A DNA stretch of 64,000 bases from Enteroscipio rubneri (GCF_002899715.1 NZ_PPEK01000012.1:28700-92699); one strand, 5' to 3'. Counted from the first letter of the stretch, positions 17,245-26,769 are shown. Translations and numbers: made by a program. The notes: a model not told the origin generated them from the letters alone.

Positions 17245-17724
17245 CTACTTCTCCTGCCCCAAATACGCGAAGACGCTGCGTGCGGCCAGGAAGACGCCGA
17301 TGAGGGTCGTGCCGACGCCGATGCCGAACAACACGCCGCTGATGAAGTCGGTGGGATCCGACCCGCCGAACAGGGACGAGAGGGCGAGCAGGCCGATGCC
17401 CATCACGATGAGCGCGATGGCGATGATGGTGATGCGCTGGCTCTCGAGGCGTTGGATGCGCGCGAGCATCTCGATCATCTGGTCGTTGTCGTACATGCGC
17501 ATGTTCTCGCGCTCGTTCTCCTCGCCGTCGAGCAGCTCGCTCACGGTGATGCCGAGGGCTTCGCACAGCTCGTTCACCACGGCGTAGTCGGGTATGCACT
17601 TGCCGCGCTCCCATTTCGAGACGGACTTGCTCGAGATGCCGAGGCGCTCCGCCAGCTGCGCCTGAGTGAGGTTGAGCTCCTTGCGCTTGCGGGCGATGAA
17701 CGTGCCGGTTGCTATCTGGTTCAC
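17245..17724 (-). CDS. XRE-family regulator with C-terminal membrane segments
   Basis: The 159-aa protein begins with an XRE helix-turn-helix ('RKELNLTQAQLAERLGISSK', residues about 13-32). An acidic linker leads to two hydrophobic segments ('ITIIAIALIVMGIGLLALSS', 'FISGVLFGIGVGTTLIGVFL'). Such membrane-anchored XRE proteins are common in Coriobacteriia and Firmicutes. GTG 17724 is preceded by GAGGAGG; a longer frame to 17793 lacks support. Its target genes are unknown. Confidence 0.8.
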   Translation of the reverse strand: MNQIATGTFIARKRKELNLTQAQLAERLGISSKSVSKWERGKCIPDYAVVNELCEALGITVSELLDGEENERENMRMYDNDQMIEMLARIQRLESQRITIIAIALIVMGIGLLALSSLFGGSDPTDFISGVLFGIGVGTTLIGVFLAARSVFAYLGQEK

Positions 17725-17847
17725 GATGGGCCTCCTCGGGCGGCGTGGTTGGCTGACGGGCCCATTGTCGCGTGACGGGCGGGGCGAGTCCACCTCCCGG
17801 AGGGCGAATATGGGGGCAATCGAGGAGCCCCGCGCTCGCGGCCTTCG

Positions 17848-18393
17848 CTACTGCGCGTCCGCGCCCGCCGGGATCAGCCCGTTGTCTTCGAACCAGTCGC
17901 GGGCGACCTCGCGCATGCGCTCCTCGCGGTAGGCGAACCAGTCGTTCAGGAAGCCCAGGTTGGCGGCGCGGTCTTTGAACCGGCGATAAGGGTGGCGCTC
18001 GAAGGCCGCGTCGAGGAGGAGGCTGCCCATCGGGTCGGGCTGCTCGCGGGCGAAGTCGCGCATCCAGCGGAGGTCCTCGATGTCGTAGGAGTCGGGAAGC
18101 GGGATCCAACCGTCGGCTTCCAGGTCGGGCTCGGGCTGGTCGACGTCTCCGTAAGCGAACCGATCGAAGGAGGTGTGCAGCTCGCCGGTGAGGGCGTTGT
18201 AGTAGGTCTGGTTGTCGTCGCTGGTCATCTCCATGGCTTCGACCACGTCTGCGAGGCTCAGCGACACCTTGCGACGGGGTTTGTCGTCGCTCGCAGGTTC
18301 TTCGGCCGCCTCGATCATCTCGTAAACGGCAGGGGATGCGGCGTTGCGCCCGCTTTTGCGTTTCTTCTCTTGGACCTCAATGCCTTCCGGCAC
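17848..18393 (-). CDS. UPF0158 family protein
   Basis: This 181-aa protein fits UPF0158: 'LADVVEAMEMTSDDNQTYYNALTGEL' near residues 47-72 and 'AFERHPYRRFKDRAANLGF' further on are the family's conserved blocks. The function of UPF0158 is not established. The start GTG 18393 lies 27 nt after the RQC-minor gene's stop, so the two are probably co-transcribed. No strong ribosome binding site is visible, so the exact start is uncertain. Confidence 0.7.
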   Translation of the reverse strand: MPEGIEVQEKKRKSGRNAASPAVYEMIEAAEEPASDDKPRRKVSLSLADVVEAMEMTSDDNQTYYNALTGELHTSFDRFAYGDVDQPEPDLEADGWIPLPDSYDIEDLRWMRDFAREQPDPMGSLLLDAAFERHPYRRFKDRAANLGFLNDWFAYREERMREVARDWFEDNGLIPAGADAQ

Positions 18394-18420
18394 CGCCGAG
18401 GAGGGCGTTGATCCTCTTCT

Positions 18421-18951
18421 TCACCTTGCCGTTCGTGTGGGGGAGCCACGTTTCGAGCGCTTGCCGGACGCCGGGACCGCCGGCGCCGTCAGCTTGCCGA
18501 GCGCGATGCGCACGCATTCCGGGTTGACGCTCTGCATCCGCTCGATGAAGCCGTCCTTTCCCTGCGAGGCGTCGCTCAGGAAGGCGGACAGGAGCTCGTC
18601 GGCGTAGGCGCGCTTCTCGATGTCCCACCCATTGTCGGTGTAGACGAGGACGGGTAGCCTCCCTTCGTACCGGATGGTGAGGTAGCCGTCTAAGATGCAG
18701 CGGTCGATCATATTCGTGATCAGCGCCAACGTCTTGTCGGAGAACGCGCCGTAGCACGGGTTGCCGTCCAGGTCGTGGGCGAGCACCTTCTGGTCGCGCG
18801 ATCCTTTGAGGATCTTCGACAAGAGGGTTCGCCCTCCGGTCGCGATGATCGGGTCCGCGGCCCGCAGTATCGCGACGACCTCGTCATCGCTCAGCGCTTC
18901 GACGTCGCCGCAATCCAAACGAAAGCCGCGCTCGACTATTCTCCTCGCCAT
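18421..18951 (-). CDS. RQC-minor-like DNA-binding protein
   Basis: The 176-aa protein resembles the stand-alone RQC-minor family, winged-helix relatives of the RecQ C-terminal domain. The recognisable block is 'LSDDEVVAILRAADPIIATGGRTLLSKILKGS', followed by 'GYLTIRYEGRLPVLVYTDNGWDIEK'. Such proteins are thought to bind DNA or RNA. It is followed closely by a UPF0158 gene. Assignment rests on remembered family consensus. Confidence 0.7.
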   Translation of the reverse strand: MARRIVERGFRLDCGDVEALSDDEVVAILRAADPIIATGGRTLLSKILKGSRDQKVLAHDLDGNPCYGAFSDKTLALITNMIDRCILDGYLTIRYEGRLPVLVYTDNGWDIEKRAYADELLSAFLSDASQGKDGFIERMQSVNPECVRIALGKLTAPAVPASGKRSKRGSPTRTAR

Positions 18952-19121
18952 GCCGCATCACCCGATTCCAACTCGAAGGGTCCCAAAGCCGAACGCCGCC
19001 GCCCCCGTTCTGCCTGCGGTCATTCTACCATTGCTGCAAATCGGGTCGAGTGTGTCGAGGCTGCAATCCTTCTTCGGCGTGCTCCTCCCGGCGTTTCCTG
19101 CAGCGAGCGGCAGGGTCCTCT

Positions 19122-19317
19122 TCACAGCAGACCGTGTTTCTCGTAGAGCGCCAGCATCCGCTGGTACATGAGCCGGTTGCCGAGATACTGCTTGAACGTC
19201 GCCGACTTCTCCTTCTCCTGAGCCTTCAGCTTGTCCATCACGACCTTTTCGGACTCCATCTGGCGCTGGACCTCTTCCAGCATCGCCTCGAACGCTTGCA
19301 GCCGATCTATCCTTCAC
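19122..19317 (-). pseudogene. frameshifted small coiled-coil protein gene
   Basis: Reading backwards from the stop at 19122, a frame with strong GC-third-position bias encodes 'LQAFEAMLEEVQRQMES' through 'LGNRLMYQRMLALYEKHGLL', a charged helical small protein. Its upstream extension meets a stop at once. A GTG at 19317 opens in a different frame ('MKDR...'). Removing one A in GATAGATC (about 19307) would join the two into a 63-aa protein beginning MKD-DRLQAFEAM. This is either a broken gene or one that starts at the internal ATG 19286. Family unknown to me. Confidence 0.4.
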
Positions 19318-19781
19318 CTTCGCACGTTGATTTGCCCGCTATTCCCCCTTCTCGGCATTGTAAAGCGCGGGCGGGGTTGCGACGCGGATGCGCTGGTCGA
19401 ATTGGCGTCGGTTGTGCGGGATTGAGGCAACGGGCGCGTGCTATGCTGGGGCAGGTTGTTCCTGGAGATAGGGGCTCGCATGAATGGTCGCAGGTTGCTT
19501 GCGCCTTGATCGGCGGGTTCGAGTTCCGCTTCGTCGAAGGGCTGCTCTCGGCGACGGGGGACGGCGAGGTCGTGGTGTGCGAGACGGGCGACGGCGCAAG
19601 AAGGTACGCGACGCGCTAGGCCCGGGAGGCCGGCGGAGGAGCGTCAATCGGCGTCGTGAACATCGCGCTGGTTTACGCCTTGCTCGTGCTCATGATGTCT
19701 ATAGCTGTAAGGGCAAGAATTCCATTCGTGATAGAATGCAAGTATTGCTATTGCGCTTTACTGTAGCGACTTAGGAGTGTC
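19318..19781. other. 464-bp boundary region, possible remnants
   Basis: No intact gene was recognised. A plus-strand frame ending at 19619 ('GGFEFRFVEGLLSATGDGEV...') and a hydrophobic frame about 19655-19760 look like gene fragments. GC falls sharply after 19690, marking the start of the acquired island. No clear attachment site or tRNA was found. Confidence 0.35.
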
Positions 19782-19982
19782 GTGAAATACTCAGGACTTT
19801 TGGACGGCGGGGTCACTGAAGACCAGTTACATGAGTATTTTGCGGGCGGCAAACCCGATGCAATTACGCTTCGCGTGCCGGAGAATCCCAAAGATGCAGC
19901 AGCTGAGACTACACAACTTCGCGGTGTGATTTTCTCGGCTTTTATACGCGCGTGTGACAACGAGCTTTCCAAAACGCGTTAG
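19782..19982 (+). CDS. small protein heading a type III-like restriction-modification operon
   Basis: A 66-aa acidic protein starting at GTG 19782 with AGGAG upstream. No family recognised. It ends 13 nt before the mod gene and is on the same strand, so it is probably the first gene of the operon. It could be a regulator or an accessory part of the system. Low functional certainty; the gene call itself is reasonable. Confidence 0.55.
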   Translation: MKYSGLLDGGVTEDQLHEYFAGGKPDAITLRVPENPKDAAAETTQLRGVIFSAFIRACDNELSKTR

Positions 19983-19995
19983 GAGCTTCGAACTT

Positions 19996-22017
19996 ATGAC
20001 CAAGCAACGACTTGAGCTTACCTGGTACAACAAAGATATGACGCTTATTCCCACAGAAACAGGGAAATATGGATATACGTGGGTTGCGCCATCTGACCCT
20101 CGTTACTGCGAGACGCACACGCTCGTATTCGACAAATATATTCAGGGTGCCCAGACTCCGAAAAGTGATGAAATCGAGTACTCTAGTAGAGCTGATTTGC
20201 AACCCCAAAGTGACAATCTCATGATTCTCGGCGAATCTGGCGACGTATTGGAAACGTTGACACGCGTGCCAGAGCTAGCGGCAAAGTACTACGGCGCAGT
20301 TAAGCTTGTTTATATAGATCCACCATTCAATACGTCGCAAACATTTGAGTCGTACGAAGACAACCTTGAGCACTCTATTTGGTTGACTATGATGCGTGAT
20401 CGGTTGCTACACCTCAAACAACTTCTTGCTCCTAATGGTTCTATTTGGGTTCACCTGGATGATGTGGAAGTGCATCGTATGCGCTTGCTCATGGACGAGG
20501 CGTTCGGAGCGCACAATTTCGTAGCGGAAATCTGCTGGGAGAAGACCTTTAAACCGAGAAACGATGCCAAAGCTGTGTCAGGCAGGCATGATGTGCTTTT
20601 GCTGTATCGGAAATCAGAGCAGAATGTGCTGAACAAACTTCCGAGAACGGTTGCTATGGATTCGGCATATAAGAATCCCGACAACGATCCTATGGGACCC
20701 TGGACAAGCGCTCCTGCAACGGCACCTGGAGCAAAAACGCACCAGGGGATGGTATTTGGAGTGCAGCATCCCATTACGGGAGAACTAATCTATCCCCCTA
20801 TTGGACAATGTTGGCGCTTCGGGCAGGATCGCTTTCTTGATATATTGCGCGGCTGGAATGAATCATACGTTCTAAGAGAGATTGAGGATGCGGAAAAGCG
20901 AGCTGAGATATGCAATGTATCTACAAGTGAAGTGAGGAAGCAAGTTCCAGCAATCGTTATTCCGGGCTTTTCTTCTGCGACAGGCGAACATGTGTATAGG
21001 CGGGGACAGTGGCCGCTTGCGTACCTAACCGGAGGCGGTAAAGGGGGGTTCCGTAAAAAAACTTATCTATGCGATATGGAGCAGAGGGCCATCGAAGATC
21101 TTTGGTTTCAAGCCGAAGTTGGGTCAAACGACGAGGCGAAAAACGAAATAAAGATGCTCTTCCCTGGTGAGACGCCATTTTCTACGCCTAAACCAGAGCG
21201 ATTGTTGGAACGTATCATTCATATTGCAACAGACCCAGGTGATATTGTACTAGATTGCTTTGCTGGTTCTGGCACTACGGCGGCAGTGGCACAAAAGATG
21301 GGTAGACGTTGGGTGACCTGCGAACTACTGGCAGCTACCTTTAAGCAGTTCACGCTGCCACGCTTGGAGAAAGTCGTGAACGACCAAGACCCCAGTGGCA
21401 TATCTCGTACAAAAGGAGGGCGCGTTGTTACCGACGGTGTCGAATTGCCTGAGGGCGTAACGGCTGACGATGCAATGCAATTTTCAACTCTATTGAACAA
21501 GCTTATTGCAGACAATGACGAGCTGAAGAAAGACAAGGTTATTGCAACCCTGAAAGCTCTTGTTAAAACGCGGCGTGCAAAGGAAACCGTCAACTGGCGC
21601 GGAGGTGGAGGTTTCCAAGTAGCTCATCTTTCACCATCGTGTTTTGACTATGATGCAGAGCTTGGCCGAGTTCTACTGACCCCGGCTGCAGCTGGCGATA
21701 TGCTTAAGCGCTCAGTCGCGGCAAACCTCGGATTCAGACTCCTTGATCCTGATGATGAGGCTGATGAGGATACCTTTGCAGCCCTCTGCTTCCATGGGCG
21801 TCGGGGAAATGCCTTCTTGTATGTCTACGAAGGTGTCGCAAGCGTGGGGCTTGTTAATTGGCTGGTATCGCGAATTAGGCCGAGCCAGACTATTGTACTG
21901 GCTGTCACGAGTGTGGCAGACGGTGTCCGCGAACACCTGCGTAGATCTTGCAAAGGATCGCGCATCGTGGTGATACCGGACGACATATTCCCCTGTTTGA
22001 CGGGAGGCGATGAGTGA
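19996..22017 (+). CDS. mod: type III-like DNA adenine methyltransferase (Mod)
   Basis: The 673-aa protein methylates adenine N6 at the recognition site and gives the system its specificity. 'LVYIDPPFNT' (catalytic DPPF, residues 108-111) precedes 'DCFAGSGTTAAVAQK' (AdoMet site, about residue 420), which is the beta-class order of type III Mod and related enzymes. The middle third is the target recognition region. Start chosen at ATG 19996 with AGGAG upstream. It overlaps the following res gene by one base (TGATG). GC is much lower than the chromosome's, suggesting transfer. Confidence 0.9.
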   Translation: MTKQRLELTWYNKDMTLIPTETGKYGYTWVAPSDPRYCETHTLVFDKYIQGAQTPKSDEIEYSSRADLQPQSDNLMILGESGDVLETLTRVPELAAKYYGAVKLVYIDPPFNTSQTFESYEDNLEHSIWLTMMRDRLLHLKQLLAPNGSIWVHLDDVEVHRMRLLMDEAFGAHNFVAEICWEKTFKPRNDAKAVSGRHDVLLLYRKSEQNVLNKLPRTVAMDSAYKNPDNDPMGPWTSAPATAPGAKTHQGMVFGVQHPITGELIYPPIGQCWRFGQDRFLDILRGWNESYVLREIEDAEKRAEICNVSTSEVRKQVPAIVIPGFSSATGEHVYRRGQWPLAYLTGGGKGGFRKKTYLCDMEQRAIEDLWFQAEVGSNDEAKNEIKMLFPGETPFSTPKPERLLERIIHIATDPGDIVLDCFAGSGTTAAVAQKMGRRWVTCELLAATFKQFTLPRLEKVVNDQDPSGISRTKGGRVVTDGVELPEGVTADDAMQFSTLLNKLIADNDELKKDKVIATLKALVKTRRAKETVNWRGGGGFQVAHLSPSCFDYDAELGRVLLTPAAAGDMLKRSVAANLGFRLLDPDDEADEDTFAALCFHGRRGNAFLYVYEGVASVGLVNWLVSRIRPSQTIVLAVTSVADGVREHLRRSCKGSRIVVIPDDIFPCLTGGDE

Positions 22018-24608
22018 TGGCTAAGAGGCTTAACATCTCTTTCGATTCCGATTTGCTTGAATCGATAAGCTCTGAATTTGATCTGCGTGCGCCCAATAAG
22101 GCTGCCTTGCGCAAACTCGTCTTCACGCTTGACGGCGATTATAGCCCTGACGTTATGCAGGTTCTCAACCTTGCCACAGGTGTTGGAAAGACGTATCTCA
22201 TGGCTGCCTTCGTGGAATATCTGCGTTGTCAAGGCATCGGCAACGTTGTTATCGTGACGCCTGGCAAGACCGTGCAAGCCAAGACCGTAGCAAACTTTAC
22301 ACCTGGCAACCTGCGTTACATAGCAGGCTCTACGGTGCCGCCTGATGTGGTGACGCCGCAGGACTATTCGGCTTGGGTGAATCGCAGTACCGGGCAGTCG
22401 AACATAGCCTATGGGCGGGACGTGCCCGTTCTCGCATTCATTTTCAACATTCAGCAGCTTATCGCCCCGAAGAGCCTCGAGGGTGAAACTTACGGCACCG
22501 GGCAGGATGCCGTAAGGCGTAAGCCGCGGCGCTTCGACGAAAACGCGGGCGTGCTCTTTGATTACCTTAAAGAGCTCGATGATCTTGTGGTCATCGCGGA
22601 TGAATCACATCTGTATTCCTCGAGTGCGGCGGCTTTCAATGCCGCGCTGCACGAACTCGACCCGGCGGCGACGATTGGGCTTACTGCTTCCGTTCAACCC
22701 GGTGACAATGTTATCTATACCTATCCTTTGCATCAAGCGATTAAGGACCAGTACGTTAAAACGCCCGTTCTTGCTTTTCGCAAGGGCGGATATGGTGCAG
22801 ACCAAGCTTCAGAGGAGCAGCAACTAAGAGATGCGCTCCAACTACGCAAAATAAAGCAAACGTTTTACGACCTGTATGCAGAGCAAAATGGAAAAGCGCA
22901 TCTTAATGCAGTAGCGTTCGTTGTGTGTTCGGACACCGACCACGCGACCCAGGTTTCAGATCTTCTCAGAACGCCGGAGTATTTGGGCAGTAGCATGGCT
23001 GTCCTGCAGGTTGACTCGAAACATGATGACGATACCACTCAATACCTACTCGAAAAGCTCGATGCCCCCGAGTCGCCTGTGCTCGCTGTGGTAAGCGTTA
23101 ACAAGCTCAAGGAAGGCTGGGACGTTAAAAACATTGCCGTCGTTGTGACTCTAAGAGCCATGGCGTCTGAGGTGCTTACGCAGCAAACGATGGGGCGTGG
23201 GTTGCGTCTGCCATTCGGTAAGTATACCGATGTGTGGCAGATTGACCAGCTCGACATCATTGCCCATCAGTCATTCCGGGAACTTCTAGACGCCGAGGAA
23301 GTGCTCAAGCAGTTTGGCCTAGAAGAAGCAGTGGCAAGCGCTGAGAAGGGAAAGGTGGCTGCAGCTATTCGACAGGCGGCAGAGAATACCGGGGGAATAC
23401 AAACGACCACCGCGCCCCAGTCGAAAACGTCCCAAAACACAGAAACGCAAGACGGCAGGCAGGGCTACGTGCAACCGAGTTTTGGAATGGAGCGTTCGAG
23501 CGGTGCACAAGACGAAATTCAGAATGGATCTCAGAGCGAGGCTCCTACTGTCGGGGCCATGGCCATCGGGGATGAGGGTTTCGCTAGTAACGAGGAGATT
23601 TCTCTCGAATATGTCACGATTGAGCGCAACCCTAGGTTCGCAGATGTCGCATACAGGTTTCCCGTCACAGAGATGCTCCTTGAGCAACAGCCTATCGACC
23701 TCGCTGACATCAGCGATAAAGCCATCGATGAAGCAGCCAAGCGCGTAACATCAACAGGTGATGTGCTTCTTAGAAAGGAGATTGTTGCTGCGCTCGGCGG
23801 CAAGCTACGTGCCATTGACGCCGAAAGTGCGGAGGTTGACTCAATTCACATTTCGAATAAGGATGCAAAAGACGCGCTTGTTAGGCTCGTGATGAACATG
23901 CACCTCATACCATCGACCAAGAACGTCGCAGAATACGTGAGCAGCTATTTGGTACCCAAGTTTATGAAGTGCATTACCTTTGATGACTGGACTGTAAAGT
24001 CCCTTGATTCCGCGCAGATGCAGCTTCACTCGCTTTTAAAAGAGTATATCGACGAAGTTCAGCGTTCGGCAAAAGAGGTGCCGCAGATTCACCCGAGGGA
24101 AATGAGGCTACTTGGATATTCGCTGCCTATGGGCGAGCGTGTTTACGAACCTATCGACTCCGTAGAGCAGTTCAAGCGTGGCCGTGTCTATTCGGGGTGG
24201 TTCAAATCGCTCTTTGCGGAGGAGTCATTCGATTCATACAGTGGAGAATATGAGCTTGCAAGGCTGCTCAACACTTCACCTCATATTGTTTGGTGGCACC
24301 GTCTGCATCCGCATGATCAGGCATACATTTACTTCAATTCGAAGGATCGATATTTCCCAGATTTTGTAGCCAGGGACGGCGCGGGCACGTATTGGATCAT
24401 CGAGGGCAAAGACAAGCGCGGTCGTGACGATGCAAAGGTTCAGGCAAAACGAAAGGCGGCCGAGAAACTGGTGCGGAGGCTTGCAATCGAGGAGGAATAT
24501 GTGGGGCAGACTTGGGGCTACATGATTGCTTACGAGGATGACATTGCGAAGGCTGACAGCTGGGACGATCTTAAGGTGCTTGCTCAGCCTGTGAGCAACG
24601 AGGTATAA
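22017..24608 (+). CDS. res: type III-like restriction helicase-nuclease (Res)
   Basis: An 863-aa SF2 helicase with nuclease. Walker A 'LATGVGKTYLMAAF' is near residues 52-65; the DExH box is 'VVIADESHL' near 190. 'GWDVKNIAVVVTLRAM' and 'QQTMGRGLRLP' are the C-terminal helicase motifs. Near residue 780 'YFPDFVARDGAGTYWIIEGK' is a PD-(D/E)xK nuclease core (Asp, Glu, Lys). It would translocate with Mod and cleave unmodified DNA. GGAGG precedes ATG 22017. All key residues appear intact. Confidence 0.9.
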   Translation: MAKRLNISFDSDLLESISSEFDLRAPNKAALRKLVFTLDGDYSPDVMQVLNLATGVGKTYLMAAFVEYLRCQGIGNVVIVTPGKTVQAKTVANFTPGNLRYIAGSTVPPDVVTPQDYSAWVNRSTGQSNIAYGRDVPVLAFIFNIQQLIAPKSLEGETYGTGQDAVRRKPRRFDENAGVLFDYLKELDDLVVIADESHLYSSSAAAFNAALHELDPAATIGLTASVQPGDNVIYTYPLHQAIKDQYVKTPVLAFRKGGYGADQASEEQQLRDALQLRKIKQTFYDLYAEQNGKAHLNAVAFVVCSDTDHATQVSDLLRTPEYLGSSMAVLQVDSKHDDDTTQYLLEKLDAPESPVLAVVSVNKLKEGWDVKNIAVVVTLRAMASEVLTQQTMGRGLRLPFGKYTDVWQIDQLDIIAHQSFRELLDAEEVLKQFGLEEAVASAEKGKVAAAIRQAAENTGGIQTTTAPQSKTSQNTETQDGRQGYVQPSFGMERSSGAQDEIQNGSQSEAPTVGAMAIGDEGFASNEEISLEYVTIERNPRFADVAYRFPVTEMLLEQQPIDLADISDKAIDEAAKRVTSTGDVLLRKEIVAALGGKLRAIDAESAEVDSIHISNKDAKDALVRLVMNMHLIPSTKNVAEYVSSYLVPKFMKCITFDDWTVKSLDSAQMQLHSLLKEYIDEVQRSAKEVPQIHPREMRLLGYSLPMGERVYEPIDSVEQFKRGRVYSGWFKSLFAEESFDSYSGEYELARLLNTSPHIVWWHRLHPHDQAYIYFNSKDRYFPDFVARDGAGTYWIIEGKDKRGRDDAKVQAKRKAAEKLVRRLAIEEEYVGQTWGYMIAYEDDIAKADSWDDLKVLAQPVSNEV

Positions 24609-24609
24609 G

Positions 24610-25071
24610 ATGGCCGATGAGCTTAACTTTGCAATCGAAATACCCTGCGATGGCGACGGCTTCGTTCTCCTACAATGTTCACAATGTGGCGAACTCTTCA
24701 AGCTAAGACCAGATGACTGCGAATCTGATGAAGTCGCAGAGATTTGCTGCCCCTCCTGCGGCATCGCTTCGGACAGCTACGTCACCGATGATGTCTTAGA
24801 GTTCGCCATGGCTGTTGCAAAGAACGAGGCTTTTTCCGTGTTGCGTAAGGAAATGAAGGAACTTGAGCGCAAGACCAAAGGCAGGGCCGTCTCATTCAAG
24901 GCCGGAAACTTTCCAAAACCAGATGACGTGCCGGTCTTGCAGCCATCTATCGATACGCTCGCTGTTGCTACGTGTACGCACTGTAGGAGGCAGATGAAAG
25001 TCTCGCTGCTTCTGTCCATGTCTGTGTTCGTTTGTCCACTTTGCGGGGTGAGTAACTTTAATGACCGATAA
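24610..25071 (+). CDS. double zinc-ribbon protein in the type III-like operon
   Basis: The 153-aa protein has an N-terminal zinc ribbon (CSQC...CCPSC, residues about 23-55) and a C-terminal one (CTHC...CPLC, about 128-148). A helical, charged linker joins them. It begins one base after the res stop and its end overlaps the next gene, so it belongs to the operon. It is not a standard type III component. Nucleic-acid binding or a structural role is plausible. No close family is known to me. Confidence 0.7.
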   Translation: MADELNFAIEIPCDGDGFVLLQCSQCGELFKLRPDDCESDEVAEICCPSCGIASDSYVTDDVLEFAMAVAKNEAFSVLRKEMKELERKTKGRAVSFKAGNFPKPDDVPVLQPSIDTLAVATCTHCRRQMKVSLLLSMSVFVCPLCGVSNFNDR

Positions 25072-25894
25072 AACGACTTTTAAGAAGACTCTCTACCTGT
25101 TCAATCAGGAATCTAACAGGCTCCTTCAATCCGACTGGGAAGAGTCACCCCGGCCTTTCGAACGATTTCTTGATCGCATGGAAGCCGAGCCAACAATTAA
25201 GAAGTATCTTGACGACTGCGTTGCGAACCATACGCCCGAAGGATTCGATGCTGCAGAGGACGTCAGAACAGTCGCAAAAGAGTTCGGCGCGACCTTCGGA
25301 AGTTTCAGCACAGTTCCTGAAGAGGAGAGCGCGGAAGTCTATCTGATACTCAAAGAAATTGTCGCTCAGAACATACAGGGACATAGCCATTTCTTCTATG
25401 GCTATGCACAGGGGAACAAATTCGCCGACATGTACAAGGGATTCTTAAATAAGGTTGCCCGACGCCTTATTGCGAACATAGGGAGTTATTTGACCATGAT
25501 CGGAATCGAGATGGGCCTTGATGGTGGCGACTCGCCGACAGCCAACTTTTATGGCTCGGTGCAGAACGCTCAGATAAATCAACCTACAGGCAGTGCTAAA
25601 GTCTATGCATCGCAGGCTAGAGTCATGAACGCAAGCGATATTAACGGCTTACTTGAAGCTATTCTGACAGCTGCGGTAGCGGAAATTGACGACAATGAAA
25701 CGATTGAAGATGTGCGTGATAACGTTGAGGCTATCCGCGATCAAGTAGAGAGCGACAAGCCAAAGCGCGGCGTTCTCAAGAGCGCCCTCAGGTTCTTGGG
25801 CAGCATAAATGGTGGCACGCAGTTCACTGCCGCTGTGGTGCAGATAATCGAGTTCTTCAACGAAAGCGGATTCCAATTGCCCTTTCCTGATTAG
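25061..25894 (+). CDS. accessory protein of the type III-like operon
   Basis: A 277-aa protein of unknown family, overlapping the zinc-ribbon gene by 11 bp. The N-terminal two thirds look alpha-helical. A polar segment near residues 166-190 ('NFYGSVQNAQINQPTGS') resembles the short beta repeats seen before effector regions of some defence proteins. The C-terminus is helical with mild hydrophobicity ('GTQFTAAVVQIIEFF'). As the last gene of the operon it may be an effector or regulator. This is inference from context only. Confidence 0.6.
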   Translation: MTDKTTFKKTLYLFNQESNRLLQSDWEESPRPFERFLDRMEAEPTIKKYLDDCVANHTPEGFDAAEDVRTVAKEFGATFGSFSTVPEEESAEVYLILKEIVAQNIQGHSHFFYGYAQGNKFADMYKGFLNKVARRLIANIGSYLTMIGIEMGLDGGDSPTANFYGSVQNAQINQPTGSAKVYASQARVMNASDINGLLEAILTAAVAEIDDNETIEDVRDNVEAIRDQVESDKPKRGVLKSALRFLGSINGGTQFTAAVVQIIEFFNESGFQLPFPD

Positions 25895-25933
25895 ACAGAC
25901 GGCTTAACAGCCTACCTGGCGACTTGAATCGAT

Positions 25934-25971
25934 AATGCCCCATGTTGGCTTGGGTGTGGACATGGGGCATT
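25934..25971 (+). terminator. hairpin after the type III-like operon
   Basis: AATGCCCCATG (25934-25944) pairs with CATGGGGCATT (25961-25971). The tail is CGATCTGTTT, so the T run is weak. It lies 40 bp after the last gene of the operon and is probably its terminator. Confidence 0.5.
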
Positions 25972-26410
25972 CGATCTGTTTGAAGCGTTCTGCTGGTTGA
26001 ATCTTTCGGATTTTGTCTCTTAACGGATAAGTCACTCCCACTCTATAAATTGAGTTTCGCGTCTCGTCTACCTGGTAGCGTAGATTATCCGCTCGGCGGA
26101 CGTGGCGACACTATACGTACACCATAAACTGGAGTGGGACAACTCTGGGTCAAAAACTCTTACCCAAATGAAACTCAGGGGCGTTGGGTAACGCTTTTGT
26201 CCCAGTAGCCGATTGGGTGGGGTAGAGCAGTCAAATCCTCCCCTTTTCGACCTTTTTGCGGCACCATGACCCAAAAGCCACCCGCTACAAATGCAAGGCA
26301 ATAAACGCAAAGCAAAATGATAATGCCTTAACCCCAGGTCAGAGCCTTGTAGGTCTTTCACTATTCACTTGGAATAAATGCAGGTGGCTTGAGCATGATT
26401 TCAACGCGTT

Positions 26411-26433
26411 CACTGGGACGAATTGTCCCAGTG
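26411..26433. repeat. dispersed palindrome, copy 1
   Basis: CACTGGGAC-GAATT-GTCCCAGTG is a perfect inverted repeat with 9-bp arms around GAATT. It lies just beyond the 3' end of the zinc-ribbon gene. The same core recurs at 28823, 29818, 32078 and 36525. Confidence 0.8.
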
Positions 26434-26475
26434 TAGATAGCTGTCGAATCTATGCCTCTCAAATTGAATCTGGAG

Positions 26476-26769
26476 TTACTTCTTTATCTCGTTTTGATCG
26501 GTTGTGTCTTCTGCGTCTGAAGGATTGACGAAGCTAGAAAGAAACGCTGTTTGCCAGACCTTGAAAAGAGGAGATGCCTTTTTGGTCCTTTTTTCCCATC
26601 TATCAAGCAGGTCGAGATACTTCGCTTCGTCTGCTTCGTTATGTGCATCCCTGACCTTATAAGCAAGGTCATTGCACTCAGCGCAGAAATTAAGCTTTCC
26701 GCCATCGAATGTAATTTGGGCAAAAGACTCGAACAGCTTCTTTTTTCGACCGCAGCAATCACATTTCAT
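26476..26769 (-). CDS. zinc-ribbon protein paired with a membrane-like protein
   Basis: The 97-aa protein opens with 'MKCDCCGRKKKLFESF' and has 'FCAECNDLAYKV' later, giving a CxxC...CxxC zinc ribbon. The rest is charged and helical. It overlaps the upstream 644-aa gene by 11 bp, so the two are translated together. Low-GC codon use matches that partner. Function unknown. Confidence 0.65.
   Translation of the reverse strand: MKCDCCGRKKKLFESFAQITFDGGKLNFCAECNDLAYKVRDAHNEADEAKYLDLLDRWEKRTKKASPLFKVWQTAFLSSFVNPSDAEDTTDQNEIKK

Larger units (their letters stand above)
25895..26475. other. 581-bp intergenic region with hairpin and palindrome half-sites
   Basis: No gene was recognised. It holds the hairpin at 25934-25971, the half-sites TGGGACA (26135-26141) and TGTCCCA (26198-26204), and the complete palindrome at 26411-26433. 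It separates the convergent type III-like operon and the zinc-ribbon/membrane-protein operon. Confidence 0.5.

Noticed and set aside
17045..18109. 354-codon minus-strand frame over the XRE and UPF0158 genes
   Set aside because: Out of frame with both recognised genes; Arg/Pro/His-rich product typical of a wrong frame.
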